Assembly: GCA_963573315.1 (NCBI GenBank)
Contig: OY752148.1
Span: 673,263-737,262 of the forward strand
DNA: 64,000 nucleotides
Direction: 5' to 3'
DNA from: Entomortierella parvispora
Lineage: Eukaryota; Mortierellomycota; Mortierellomycetes; Mortierellales; Mortierellaceae
Below, piece by piece: positions 8,350 to 16,486 of the stretch (position 1 is its first letter; each line of letters opens with the position of its first letter). Under the pieces are notes generated by a model. It had not been told where the DNA came from. It was given only the letters and a program-made list of their open reading frames with translations, and did not search any database. The translations under genes and the position numbers were made by a program.

Positions 8350-10354
8350 TTCCGTGTGCTTTGTTCACATTTAGTTTGAGGTTGTCTACGATTGATTTGT
8401 CAATGAAGGACTTGGTAGCTCCTGAGTCAAGTAGAGCTTCAAACTGATACCCTTCGAAGTAGATAGGTACTATTAATCTGGAGTCAGCATCCTTTTCATC
8501 TACGAGTTCGTTGTACACGATTGTTTCATGAGTACTCAATTGTTCTTCGTTTATTGTCATACTGCCTTGTAACTCTGTACTTCCCCTGCCTGCGTGCCCC
8601 AATATGGAATCAGTCAGATGAATTAACTTGATGAAATTTTCTTCCAGTATCGGTGGTACGTCCTTAGCCTGAGGTGAGTTAAGGGCAGAAGTTAGCATGT
8701 TGAAGTGAAGATCTTGGTAAGGCTTCCATGCTTTTCCGCGAAGTATATGAAGAGGGTTCTTACGATAGTTACGGTCTCGTGAGTTATTATTATCCTGGTC
8801 TTCTCGACGGTTACGAGAATCAGATTGGTAGGGTTCATAGCGACCTGATCCTCGGGCAGAATACCCTGGGTTCTTGTGGTCGGCTCTGTCCCGGTTGTCA
8901 TTATAATTGTTTGAGCGACCTCTGCTCCGTTCTTCGTTCATACGTGTGCGGCACTTGTCCATTGAGTGACCAGGTTTACGGCAGTATTCGCATTCAAAGT
9001 GGTTTTTTGTGGTATGGTTACCGTTCTTCTTGCAGGTGTCACAGTACAATCCTTTGGTTCCGGCGGTATCCTTGAGAGCCTTTTGATCATTGATGGGCAC
9101 CAAAGGGGCGCGGAAGTCATCGCGTGCATTGCTGGGCCCTGTGAGTTTACTCAAGGCGGCGCAGAAATCGCTGATAGTAAGAGGACTGTCCGGCAGCTGC
9201 ACCAAGTGGCGGTTAGCCATCTGGAACCGGGAATTAACAGTGTCCATCTCCTGGGATGAAATGCCTTGACGCAGTAGGGTGAGGATGAGGTCGTTGTCAT
9301 CTTGAATGCGGTACACTCTGGTAGCGCGCGCGATACGGTGGGCGTAGTGACGGTACGGTTCCCCTTGATGGCGGCCAAAGTTGGTCAGGTTAGACAAGGC
9401 TGCCTCTCGCTCTTCAGTGGTTAAGCAAGTTTCGAAGAATGTTCTTTCCAGGTAATCGATGGTGATCACCTCTTGATTGTCTGCAAAGATGGCCTTGAGT
9501 TTGTCGTGAAAATGTTGGCTCAGAACAAGATAGCACAGGTACCTGTCACCATGAGATCGGAGGTAGGTTTCTCCAAGGTATGGCACCACTTCTCGTTCGA
9601 AGTGAGCCCACCAGTCATAAGCGGATTTAGTATCAGCTTCTCCAAATCGCTTCCATTGAGGCAGTGGCTTGACTGGAAATCCTGCTTCAGAGCGCATTGG
9701 TCCTTGCGGTGTCGATGAAGCGTTGCTGTCTTGAGCCGGTGCCTGCTGACTTGCCCACTGTGCGGGAACAGGCTGGCGCATGTCACACAGCATACGATAA
9801 TTTATCTCCAAGGCGTCGTGCCTTTGCTTAATCATCATAAGTTTCTTCCTGTACTCATTCGTCTTCCCTTGATCCAGGTCGAGAGTCGTATTGGTAATTT
9901 CATTACGTGCGATGAGGATCGTGTATGACCGCATTTGTTGCTTGGCGGTGGTCATTGCCAAGTGCATTGTTGCGATCTCATGTTCTAGTTGCTCATCTGA
10001 GAATAGCACAAGATCGTCTTCCTGAGGAGGCGTGGTTACGGCGCCTGTGATTGACATTGGCATCCCAGGCTGGCGCTTAGGGATTGAAGGCAGCTGTGAA
10101 GGCAGTGTTCCTTCAAATGTCGTGACTTCGTCGTCGATATCCATACTCTCAGCTGTTGCCTCGTTGCAGGGTTCTGTCACGGAAGTGGCGGTGGTAGCGA
10201 AGGTAGCATTGGCAGCATCAGTAGCTGAAGTAGCATCACCTGTGTTGGCGATCTGTCCAAGGTTGGGTGCGGGCTGAGCACTAGTAGCCGACGCCACAGG
10301 GATGACTACCGCCGTCAGACGGGCACGGTTGACCTTTGGGGTGTATTTCGTCAT
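8300..10354 (-). CDS. D1 Gag-protease, frame lost near its end
   Basis: ATG at 10354. A disordered Ala/Thr-rich N-terminus (~1-130) is followed by a coiled segment, then a capsid-like domain (~225-400; KPLPQWKRFGEADTKSAYDWW). Two Cys clusters follow, ending in a CCHC knuckle CEYCRKPGHSMDKC (~470). An Arg/Asn-rich basic tract comes next, then the retropepsin active site ALLDSGATKSF (~650). The last residues, after LNVNKAHGN, are off frame because 23 bp present in D2 (63566-63588) are missing here. The downstream pol frame overlaps by 50 nt. Confidence 0.88.
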   Translation of the reverse strand: MTKYTPKVNRARLTAVVIPVASATSAQPAPNLGQIANTGDATSATDAANATFATTATSVTEPCNEATAESMDIDDEVTTFEGTLPSQLPSIPKRQPGMPMSITGAVTTPPQEDDLVLFSDEQLEHEIATMHLAMTTAKQQMRSYTILIARNEITNTTLDLDQGKTNEYRKKLMMIKQRHDALEINYRMLCDMRQPVPAQWASQQAPAQDSNASSTPQGPMRSEAGFPVKPLPQWKRFGEADTKSAYDWWAHFEREVVPYLGETYLRSHGDRYLCYLVLSQHFHDKLKAIFADNQEVITIDYLERTFFETCLTTEEREAALSNLTNFGRHQGEPYRHYAHRIARATRVYRIQDDNDLILTLLRQGISSQEMDTVNSRFQMANRHLVQLPDSPLTISDFCAALSKLTGPSNARDDFRAPLVPINDQKALKDTAGTKGLYCDTCKKNGNHTTKNHFECEYCRKPGHSMDKCRTRMNEERSRGRSNNYNDNRDRADHKNPGYSARGSGRYEPYQSDSRNRREDQDNNNSRDRNYRKNPLHILRGKAWKPYQDLHFNMLTSALNSPQAKDVPPILEENFIKLIHLTDSILGHAGRGSTELQGSMTINEEQLSTHETIVYNELVDEKDADSRLIVPIYFEGYQFEALLDSGATKSFIDKSIVDNLKLNVNKAHGNACGPYRNNGTDRDRV

Positions 10355-10815
10355 GAGTGAGAATCCGATCTAGTAGATCCGAATGAATGAATTGCGAATG
10401 AGTGAAATGGGAAAAAACAACAGTCACAAAGTTGGCACGTGATGATGGGGTTCAGTGCGCTCGGTAGCTACAGCTGAGGGGAATCTAACGAGCTGTTTCG
10501 TTTAGATGGATGGATTGGATTGATGGTCGGATGGGTGCTCCGAAGTTGAGTGCATGAGTATGCGGAATGGGGGCTAATTCCGGTGAATCGGTGGTGAGAT
10601 CAAGGTTGATCCAAGTGAATTTCGTTGTTGATCCACGTTAATGGGTTGATCCAACTGAATGTCGTCGTTGATCCAAGTGAATGCCGTTGTTGACAATGGA
10701 TGTGGATGTGGATGACAATGGATATGGATGACAATGGATGTGGATGACAATGGATGTGGATGTGGATGGATGTGGATGTGGATGGATGAGAGATCCTCTT
10801 CTTTACCGAAAAAAA
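10355..10815 (-). other. D1 leader with WATCCA-rich repeats
   Basis: Untranslated leader between the 5' LTR and gag (minus strand). It holds a (CATCCA/CATCCACATCCA)n low-complexity tract at about 10695-10790, and one copy of a 62-bp unit built on TTGGATCAAC that is present three times in D2. I see no gene in it. Confidence 0.75.
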
Positions 10816-10978
10816 TAAAAAGTATACGGCACACAGAGTCGGTAAGAATGAGAGAGGGATCTCTTGATTTATTGTAACGATCAGGTATATGTACCTGATC
10901 GGGCCTCTGTGACTGCCTTGCCGCCAGCAGCCTTATTTGGTTCCAAAATCTTTGCCTTTGCCACCAAATTATGCGACA
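10816..10978 (-). repeat. D1 5' LTR (163 bp)
   Basis: Appears identical to the 3' LTR at 4959-5121. It abuts the duplicated target CAATA at 10979-10983, after which the F1 gag codons resume. Confidence 0.92.
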
Positions 10979-10983
10979 CAATA

Positions 10984-11707
10984 TACTGCTCTCAATCTCA
11001 CTGATGAGGCCAAGTCCTGGTGGCGATCTAGTGGTCTTACCCTTGCCAGTCCTTGGGACGACTTCAAGAAGGCCTTCCTCGCGTTCCACACCCCTCCCAA
11101 TGCCGTTGCTGCTGCTCGTGAAGCCCTGGAGTCCCTGTGCCAAGGAAAGCGAACGGTCGCCGCCTACACACACGAGTTTCGCAAACTACGACGCCGTGTA
11201 CCCACCCTTGACGACGGCACAACTCTCCATTGGTTCATGAAAGGCCTTGTGCCTGACACCAGCAAGGAGGTCAAGTTGCGCCAGCCAGACTCCCTGGATA
11301 CTGCTATCTCCCAAGCTACCCTGATCCATGCCATCCTCTTTCCTGAGGGACCGACAGTAAACACTCCCAAAAACGAACCCTCTCCTATGGATCTGGACAC
11401 TATCCACGTGGCCATCAATAACCTCACCAACAAAGTCAACAACCTCCACCGTAACAACCGCAATGCCAACCACTCTTTCCGATACAACAACGGCAACACC
11501 AACAACCATGCTTACCCGGCGCCCCTGACCCCCGACGAGCGTGACCACCTCATGAACACCGGAGGATGTTTGCGCTGCCGTCAACCTGGTCACTTTGGGC
11601 GGGACTGCCCTAAATACGGTAACAACAACCACCAAGGACGACGACGGATCAATCAAGTAAACGTGGGCGACCCCCCCGAGTCGGGAAAAGCCCCCGGCGA
11701 TCAGTAA
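10984..11707 (+). CDS. F1 Gag, second part with CCHC zinc knuckle
   Basis: Continuation of the 4687-4958 frame. It holds the capsid C-terminal region (SWWRSSGLTLASPWDDFKKAF, then the KRTVAAYTHEFRKL major-homology-like helix), an Asn-rich stretch, and the nucleocapsid knuckle CLRCRQPGHFGRDC (~11567-11608), which binds element RNA. The stop is at 11705-11707. The pol frame is open in -1 through the last ~60 nt, where two slippery heptamers lie. Confidence 0.88.
11671..11689 (+). promoter_or_regulatory. Candidate -1 frameshift sites in F gag-pol overlap
   Basis: In the gag frame the sequence reads C|CCC|CCC (11671-11677) and then G|GGA|AAA (11683-11689). Both fit the X XXY YYZ slippery pattern and lie 16-34 nt before the gag stop. 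The pol frame (-1) is open across the region. The second is the better candidate. Whether a stimulatory fold follows was not computed. Confidence 0.55.
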
Positions 11708-12364
11708 ACGTCCAGGACCTGATCGTCGAAGCCCCCTCCCTTTCTCCTCTGGACAAAGGGAGTGTCCCTTCCCCCAAGCTAAGTCTCCCAAAAAAGAATA
11801 AAGACCCCGCTTCAGAATACACTCCCTCCCCCCACAATGAACACATCGAACAACAACCACACTGCCATGACCAACCCACTCACCCCACCTCGGTACCCCC
11901 TGACGATGAGGCACCACGATCAACGGTCCCCCCGACTGATCTAAACTCATCTGAGGGCGTGGACCTGGACCCATCCCCCTCTCTTGCTGCTTTAGATCGC
12001 ATCCGGTCCAAGCGACGGGCCAGACGCCTCCGCCAAAAGTCCGTGCGCCTGCACGAGTTCACCCTCAAGGAGGCCTCGCGCACACTCTTGTCGTTCCTCG
12101 GTAATGTTGCTGGTAACCCGGCTCGCATCCTCATCGATTGCGGGGCAGAAGGAAATGTGATTGCGTCATCATTTTGTAAACGACATACCCTCACTCGCAC
12201 AAAAGGCCCCGCCATCCCCATCGTCCTACCCGACGGCTCCTCCTCTCTCTCTTCCACCACTACCTCCTTCTCCATCGACCGCGACTCCTACTCCGACCAC
12301 CTCGAAGCCCTCATCTATCCCCTCTCCAACTACGACCTCATCCTCGGCAAACCTTGGCTCACGT
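11690..12364 (+). CDS. F1 Pol, first part: linker and retropepsin
   Basis: The -1 frame is open from the gag overlap, so this pol segment starts by frameshift rather than at its own ATG. It has a Pro/Ser-rich linker followed by a protease-like domain with LIDCGAEGNVIA (~12132-12167; DCG in place of DSG/DTG) and the later YDLILGKPWL flap/ILG-type motif. It is cut by the C1 LTR at 12365 after the duplicated ACGT and continues at 24538. Confidence 0.82.
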
Positions 12365-12830
12365 TGTGGTGTAGTGGATCCAGGTCCCAGATCCGCGCGA
12401 GCGAGATAGAGAGAGTTATTTTTAGTATTTAGTTATTTTTTTATTTTTGTTCCTGTTTTCTGTTTTCTATAAAAAAGGGAGCAAAGTCCACTTTGCTCCT
12501 GGTTGCCTTTTCCCCTTACGATTCCCTCCTGTACCTTGTTGATCACCAGAACACCTCCCTTCTGCTCGTATCTGTCTCGCAGTTACCCTTGGCGTTGCTG
12601 CAATATTCAACCCCATCAGCCTTTGGACGCCGTTGCAATATACGAATCCCTGGGCCTTGACTGTTCCCTGGATATCCCCCAGACCTTTTGTGTTCCCTTG
12701 ATCCTCCCTGCCCACTCTCGCAACATATCCATCCGTGTGCCAGCCCTCCTTGATCAAGTCCTGTACCGCCCTCCGAGCGCTCCGTAGGATCACCTGGACC
12801 CTCGCCTATCCGATATCAATTGGCCATTTG
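12365..12830 (+). repeat. C1 5' LTR, first 466 bp
   Basis: TGTGGTGTAG start, a T-rich stretch, and a TATA box (TATAAAA, 12468-12474) followed directly by a short GGAGCAAAGTCC/ GGACTTTGCTCC-type inverted repeat. One base (G at ~12393) differs from the other C LTRs. It stops at CCATTTG, where E is inserted. Confidence 0.92.
12468..12474 (+). promoter_or_regulatory. TATA box of C LTR
   Basis: TATAAAA about 100 bp into the LTR, just before the inverted repeat GAGCAAAGTCCACTTTGCTC. Inferred promoter of C. The same motif is present in every C LTR, inverted in C2 and C3. Confidence 0.5.
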
Positions 12831-13326
12831 GGCGACCTTTCAAGGACAATATCCCCGGCAAGGTTTTTAAAAAGCATCCAATGTCCTTCAAGGCTGACTT
12901 GAGTAGCAAAAGTTGACGTACACCCCTTAACCTCGCGAGGGAAGTATTGCTCGAAGCGTAAACAAGCAAGAGAAACCCTTCACCAATGTACTTTCCATCT
13001 GCTCTCAAAGGCGAATAAGAGGTGTGAAAGGCAAAATGGTTGAAGTAGCACGTCCAAGAAGTACAGTGGCGAGATTTGCAACGAAGGATTTAATTCAGTG
13101 GCAAAAGATGGCATTCAAGCTGCAATTGTGCAAAAATGTCGACACTCTTTCGCTTCTACGATGGTTTGATAAAACTGCATGGACTTGTTGCAAGAATTAT
13201 CACAAACACTCGCTTTACATGGCGCAAGATGGACGAATACTCTTGGTCAATGGTAGCAATGGATCTCGTCAAACGGTCCAAAGATGCCAAAGACAACGTA
13301 TTTGCCCGTGGAGTTGAAAGGTCGCC
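12831..13326. repeat. E left terminal unit (496 bp, TIR-bounded)
   Basis: Begins GGCGACCTTTCAA and ends with its exact inverse TTGAAAGGTCGCC, so it looks like a MITE by itself. It is identical, as far as I can read, to 15988-16483 in the same orientation. It is flanked by TTG on both sides (12828-12830 and 13327-13329), as if it had once inserted alone with a TTG duplication. It contains TTTTTAAAAA at 12864-12873. Small frames in it have no recognisable product. Confidence 0.88.
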
Positions 13327-13434
13327 TTGGTGATAAAGCAAAGCAGCATACTCCCCTTGAGTGGACTGAGAAGAATTGGTAGAGGAACTACTATTACGTT
13401 CATCTTCTACGGATACTGTTCCCAACGAAAGAAC

Positions 13435-14604
13435 CTACTCTTCGCATTCATCCTCAGTTTCCACTGTTACTTTACGACGAATGGACTTGGACTTTGGTGG
13501 TTCTTCATCCTCACTCGAGTCCTCATCCTCACTCGTGTCCTCATCCTCACTCGTGTCCTCATCCTCGCTCATGTCTTCATCGTCACTCGTGTCTTCATCG
13601 TCACTCGTTTCCTCATCCTCACTCGTTTCTTCTTCATCTTGCAATCTCTTCACGAAATCCTCACGGTCATCATCGTTCATGGAGGACAACCCCATGACAA
13701 AGACGATTTTTCGCTCCTTAGGAGTCATCGGTTGCATTTCCTCGTCACCTGCTAGAACCTCAGGAGTTACCAACCCATAGACCAAATCTTCTCCTCGTAC
13801 CTTGAGGATGAGCTTGTTGTTGACAACGTAGTTCGTAGAGTACTCAAACAGCTCATTCCATTCCATCCATGTCTTTTTCTTTGGCATCGCATCCTTCGTT
13901 GAGGTCATGTTGAAGACCTTGGAACTCATCGCAAGTTGTTCACCATTTTCATCGTCACTGCTCTCCACTTTGGACCGCGTCTTGGAACTCTTGCGATCCA
14001 TCTTCCTTTGAGGTGCCTCTTCCTCACTGCTTTCTTCCGAGTCCACCACTTCCTTTGGTGTATGAGGCTGCGTCTTGGTACGCCTTTTGGTTCTTTTGGG
14101 TGCCTCATCATTGGCAGCATCTTCGTCATAGCCCACATAATCGGGATGAAGAGGCCACTTGCTCGGATCGAGCTTTGGTTGCACCTTCTCTCTTTTTTCT
14201 TTGCGATTTTGTGCTTGATCTCCATGCCTCCAGCAATATTCTTCGCCAATCTTCGCGACACTACCGCAAGAAGCACCTTTGTTGGTGGCGCCTTTGCACT
14301 TGCGCCTGGGGTCGTGTACATGGCACTTGTATCCTTCTCCGTGAACCACTTTCATGCAAGTACGCTTGGACTTGCACTTGGCTCCACAGAAGTGGAACTT
14401 CTCAACCTCGTCGTCGTCAACGAGGGCAGTAAAAATCTTCTTTACATCTTTCATGGTTATATCCATTCCTTTGTTAGTGCAAAGCTGCTCGATAGCTTTG
14501 GAAACTAGCTCAATGGTCAACTGAACGTACATTGTTGTTTTGAATGCGATGTGAGGTGTGATACCTTGCACTGGCTCGCCAAAGACCACTTGATCAATTA
14601 CCAC
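13435..14604 (-). CDS. E second protein: Cys/His-rich, acidic tail, function unknown
   Basis: A frame of up to 389 residues without a near ATG at its 5' end; the first methionine is about residue 25, in TTMYVQLTIEL. A helical N-terminal ~70 residues lead to a Cys/His cluster at ~70-130 with CGAKCKSKRTC, YKCHVHD, CKGATNKGASC and YCWRH. These look like paired zinc-binding C..C..C..CxH modules as seen in small DUF-type domains of phages and giant viruses. A Lys/Arg and Ser-rich disordered middle follows. The C-terminal part ends in an 18-bp tandem repeat coding DEDTSE-like units. It starts 33 bp after the transposase stop, on the same strand. It could be an accessory DNA-binding transposition protein; that is inference only. 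Confidence 0.6.
   Translation of the reverse strand: MVIDQVVFGEPVQGITPHIAFKTTMYVQLTIELVSKAIEQLCTNKGMDITMKDVKKIFTALVDDDEVEKFHFCGAKCKSKRTCMKVVHGEGYKCHVHDPRRKCKGATNKGASCGSVAKIGEEYCWRHGDQAQNRKEKREKVQPKLDPSKWPLHPDYVGYDEDAANDEAPKRTKRRTKTQPHTPKEVVDSEESSEEEAPQRKMDRKSSKTRSKVESSDDENGEQLAMSSKVFNMTSTKDAMPKKKTWMEWNELFEYSTNYVVNNKLILKVRGEDLVYGLVTPEVLAGDEEMQPMTPKERKIVFVMGLSSMNDDDREDFVKRLQDEEETSEDEETSDDEDTSDDEDMSEDEDTSEDEDTSEDEDSSEDEEPPKSKSIRRKVTVETEDECEE
13500..13640 (-). repeat. 18-bp minisatellite coding the acidic tail
   Basis: About seven imperfect copies of GTCCTCATCCTCACTCGT (plus strand), coding alternating Asp/Glu and Ser/Thr in the E accessory protein. A probable source of length variation. Confidence 0.75.
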
Positions 14605-14637
14605 CCAATCTTGGTTTTTTAAAAAGTCTCATCCCTA

Positions 14638-15924
14638 CTACAAGTCCTCATCCTCGTCATCTCCATCAACTTCCATTGGTTGCTTCTTCATCGCGGGAAT
14701 CTCGATGATAATACCGGGCAGTTTCTTCTTGGGGGGTTTCATCGCGATATCGACATTACCAAGGGCAAGGCTAAGGAATTCTTCTTGTAGCTTGGCCATT
14801 GCATTGCCATCCTCAACAAGCACACTAACGTCGACGGGATCCAACGGGTGCTCAACCTCATTGTGCTTAGTAGGGTACTCAAAGCCTTCTCGCAACCACG
14901 CGGAATGCATTGGCTCCACGGGGATCTTCAACGTGGCAACCATCTTTTTTACGTTGAGAAGGAGCAAAGACAACTTGAGCTGCAGATTGTATGTTTGCTT
15001 CTTGTCAACCAAAACGGGGATGCGATTGTTGTGCTTCTCAAAAGTAGAACCGAGGTTGCCAAAGAGAGACTCCATCTGTGAACGAAAGCTCCCAAAGGTG
15101 GCGTTGAAAAACACCTCTTCTTCGGTGAGATCTTGGCCTTTCTTTTTGCGGTATGGATGGGCAAAGTTGTGCAAAGAGAGAGCCTCGCTTTCTTCAACTA
15201 GCCTGGGCAAGAATTGGGTGTATCCTCCATCAACCGCAATACAATCCATACTGTGCACCTTCTTCTCCATCTTCATCGCCAAAAGCATCGTTCCATCGGC
15301 ATTGCTCTTGCATGAAGCTGACTTTGACACCCAAAGTGCCATACCATTGCAATCCATCGCCACTTGAGTGCGGAGGCCCGACTTCTTGAGCTTGTACGAA
15401 TACATCTCGGCGCCACTCTCACCTTGGTATGTTGCTCGCGTGTCGTGGCCATCAAGATGCAATGTAACATGTCGGAACAATGGCGGGTTCTTTTGCTTTG
15501 CAGACATCAAGCGTATGGTGATGGTGGAAAACATCGAAGCAAGGGAATTGGTGATAAACTTGTTGTGCGCATTGTACTCCGTCACGTAAAACAACTTGTG
15601 GATACCGTGGAAGGAGCTCTTGGGCAAATGGGGTTCCATTTCTTCCATCGATAAGCCTTTGACAAGATGATAAAGGAGCAAAAGACCTTTCTCCGCCTCC
15701 TTGTATGGCCCGGGATACCTGCACCTTGGCCAAATGGTGGTGAGGAAGAAGTACACTGGGATGAAACCGAGACGTTTGCTCAGGGTCTCTTTTACTTGTG
15801 CAATAAAGCCAACCTCTTTCTTCATACTGCGATGGTTGGTACTTGGTGCCAATGATGGCCATCCTTTGTCGAGAAAGTCCCATTGCTCCTCAAGTAGTTG
15901 GTTGAAATGCTTCTCCAATGCCAT
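14638..15924 (-). CDS. E transposase, DDE_Tnp_4-like (PIF/Harbinger-IS5 type)
   Basis: 428 residues from ATG 15924, read without interruption. The N-terminal ~150 residues are helical, with a conserved block RLGFIPVYFFLTTIWPRCRYPGPYKEAEKG. The catalytic region follows: LHLDGHDTR (Asp ~158), MDCNGMALWVSKS, CIAVDGGYTQFLP (Asp ~232) and FRSQMESLFGNL (Glu ~285). That spacing and the FG motif after the Glu fit the DDE_Tnp_4 fold, which cuts and joins TIR ends. The C-terminus is acidic. No frameshift is seen, so it could be active. TTTTAAAAAA lies 27 bp upstream, and a similar TTTTTAAAAA lies before the next gene. A decayed homologue is at 27916-28180. Confidence 0.82.
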   Translation of the reverse strand: MALEKHFNQLLEEQWDFLDKGWPSLAPSTNHRSMKKEVGFIAQVKETLSKRLGFIPVYFFLTTIWPRCRYPGPYKEAEKGLLLLYHLVKGLSMEEMEPHLPKSSFHGIHKLFYVTEYNAHNKFITNSLASMFSTITIRLMSAKQKNPPLFRHVTLHLDGHDTRATYQGESGAEMYSYKLKKSGLRTQVAMDCNGMALWVSKSASCKSNADGTMLLAMKMEKKVHSMDCIAVDGGYTQFLPRLVEESEALSLHNFAHPYRKKKGQDLTEEEVFFNATFGSFRSQMESLFGNLGSTFEKHNNRIPVLVDKKQTYNLQLKLSLLLLNVKKMVATLKIPVEPMHSAWLREGFEYPTKHNEVEHPLDPVDVSVLVEDGNAMAKLQEEFLSLALGNVDIAMKPPKKKLPGIIIEIPAMKKQPMEVDGDDEDEDL

Positions 15925-15987
15925 TGTGATACTGCAAGCTTGTCCCTACGTTTTAAAAAAGAGTTATGTCATTGTTCTGCCTCACAA

Positions 15988-16483
15988 GGCGACCTTTCAA
16001 GGACAATATCCCCGGCAAGGTTTTTAAAAAGCATCCAATGTCCTTCAAGGCTGACTTGAGTAGCAAAAGTTGACGTACACCCCTTAACCTCGCGAGGGAA
16101 GTATTGCTCGAAGCGTAAACAAGCAAGAGAAACCCTTCACCAATGTACTTTCCATCTGCTCTCAAAGGCGAATAAGAGGTGTGAAAGGCAAAATGGTTGA
16201 AGTAGCACGTCCAAGAAGTACAGTGGCGAGATTTGCAACGAAGGATTTAATTCAGTGGCAAAAGATGGCATTCAAGCTGCAATTGTGCAAAAATGTCGAC
16301 ACTCTTTCGCTTCTACGATGGTTTGATAAAACTGCATGGACTTGTTGCAAGAATTATCACAAACACTCGCTTTACATGGCGCAAGATGGACGAATACTCT
16401 TGGTCAATGGTAGCAATGGATCTCGTCAAACGGTCCAAAGATGCCAAAGACAACGTATTTGCCCGTGGAGTTGAAAGGTCGCC
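15988..16483. repeat. E right terminal unit (496 bp, TIR-bounded)
   Basis: Same sequence and orientation as 12831-13326, ending GGTCGCC before the TTG duplication. On its inner side it is preceded by CAA, so its own TIR can be read as CAAGGCGACC...GGTCGCCTTG. TTTTTAAAAA is at 16021-16030. Confidence 0.88.
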
Positions 16484-16486
16484 TTG

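Larger units (their letters stand above)
4959..10978 (-). mobile_element. D1: Ty3/gypsy chromovirus, full length (6020 bp)
   Basis: Minus-oriented element with identical 163-bp LTRs (4959-5121 and 10816-10978), flanked by the 5-bp duplication CAATA (4954-4958 and 10979-10983). It lies inside F1 gag. It encodes a gag-protease frame and a pol frame that are one frame in the sister copy D2; a 23-bp deletion splits them here. Identical LTRs suggest recent insertion. Confidence 0.95.
12831..16483 (-). mobile_element. E: composite DNA transposon with 496-bp direct terminal units
   Basis: A 3653-bp insertion in the C1 5' LTR with TSD TTG (12828-12830 and 16484-16486). The empty site CCATTTGCGAGG is present in the C1 3' LTR (23951-23962). 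Both outer ends are GGCGACCTTTCAA / TTGAAAGGTCGCC. The element is unit (12831-13326), 2661-bp core, unit (15988-16483). The core codes on the minus strand for a DDE transposase and a Cys-rich acidic protein. A 3-bp duplication and this DDE type fit the PIF/Harbinger-IS5 group, but long direct terminal units are not usual there. Confidence 0.88.

Noticed and set aside
12467-12793. 108-codon minus-strand frame and a 94-codon plus-strand frame recurring at 23594-23920, 39680-40006, 47151-47477, 51622-51948, 59093-59419
   Set aside because: They recur only because the C LTRs are identical. They lie over the promoter/R region on opposing strands and have no recognisable domain.
13024-13317. 97-codon and 72-codon frames in each 496-bp E unit
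   Set aside because: Repeated only as part of the duplicated unit, with no domain. They overlap each other on opposite strands.
12831-16483. E as an LTR retrotransposon, because of its direct terminal repeats
   Set aside because: No RT or Gag, a DDE transposase in the core, a 3-bp TSD, and each repeat has its own 13-bp inverted termini rather than TG..CA.
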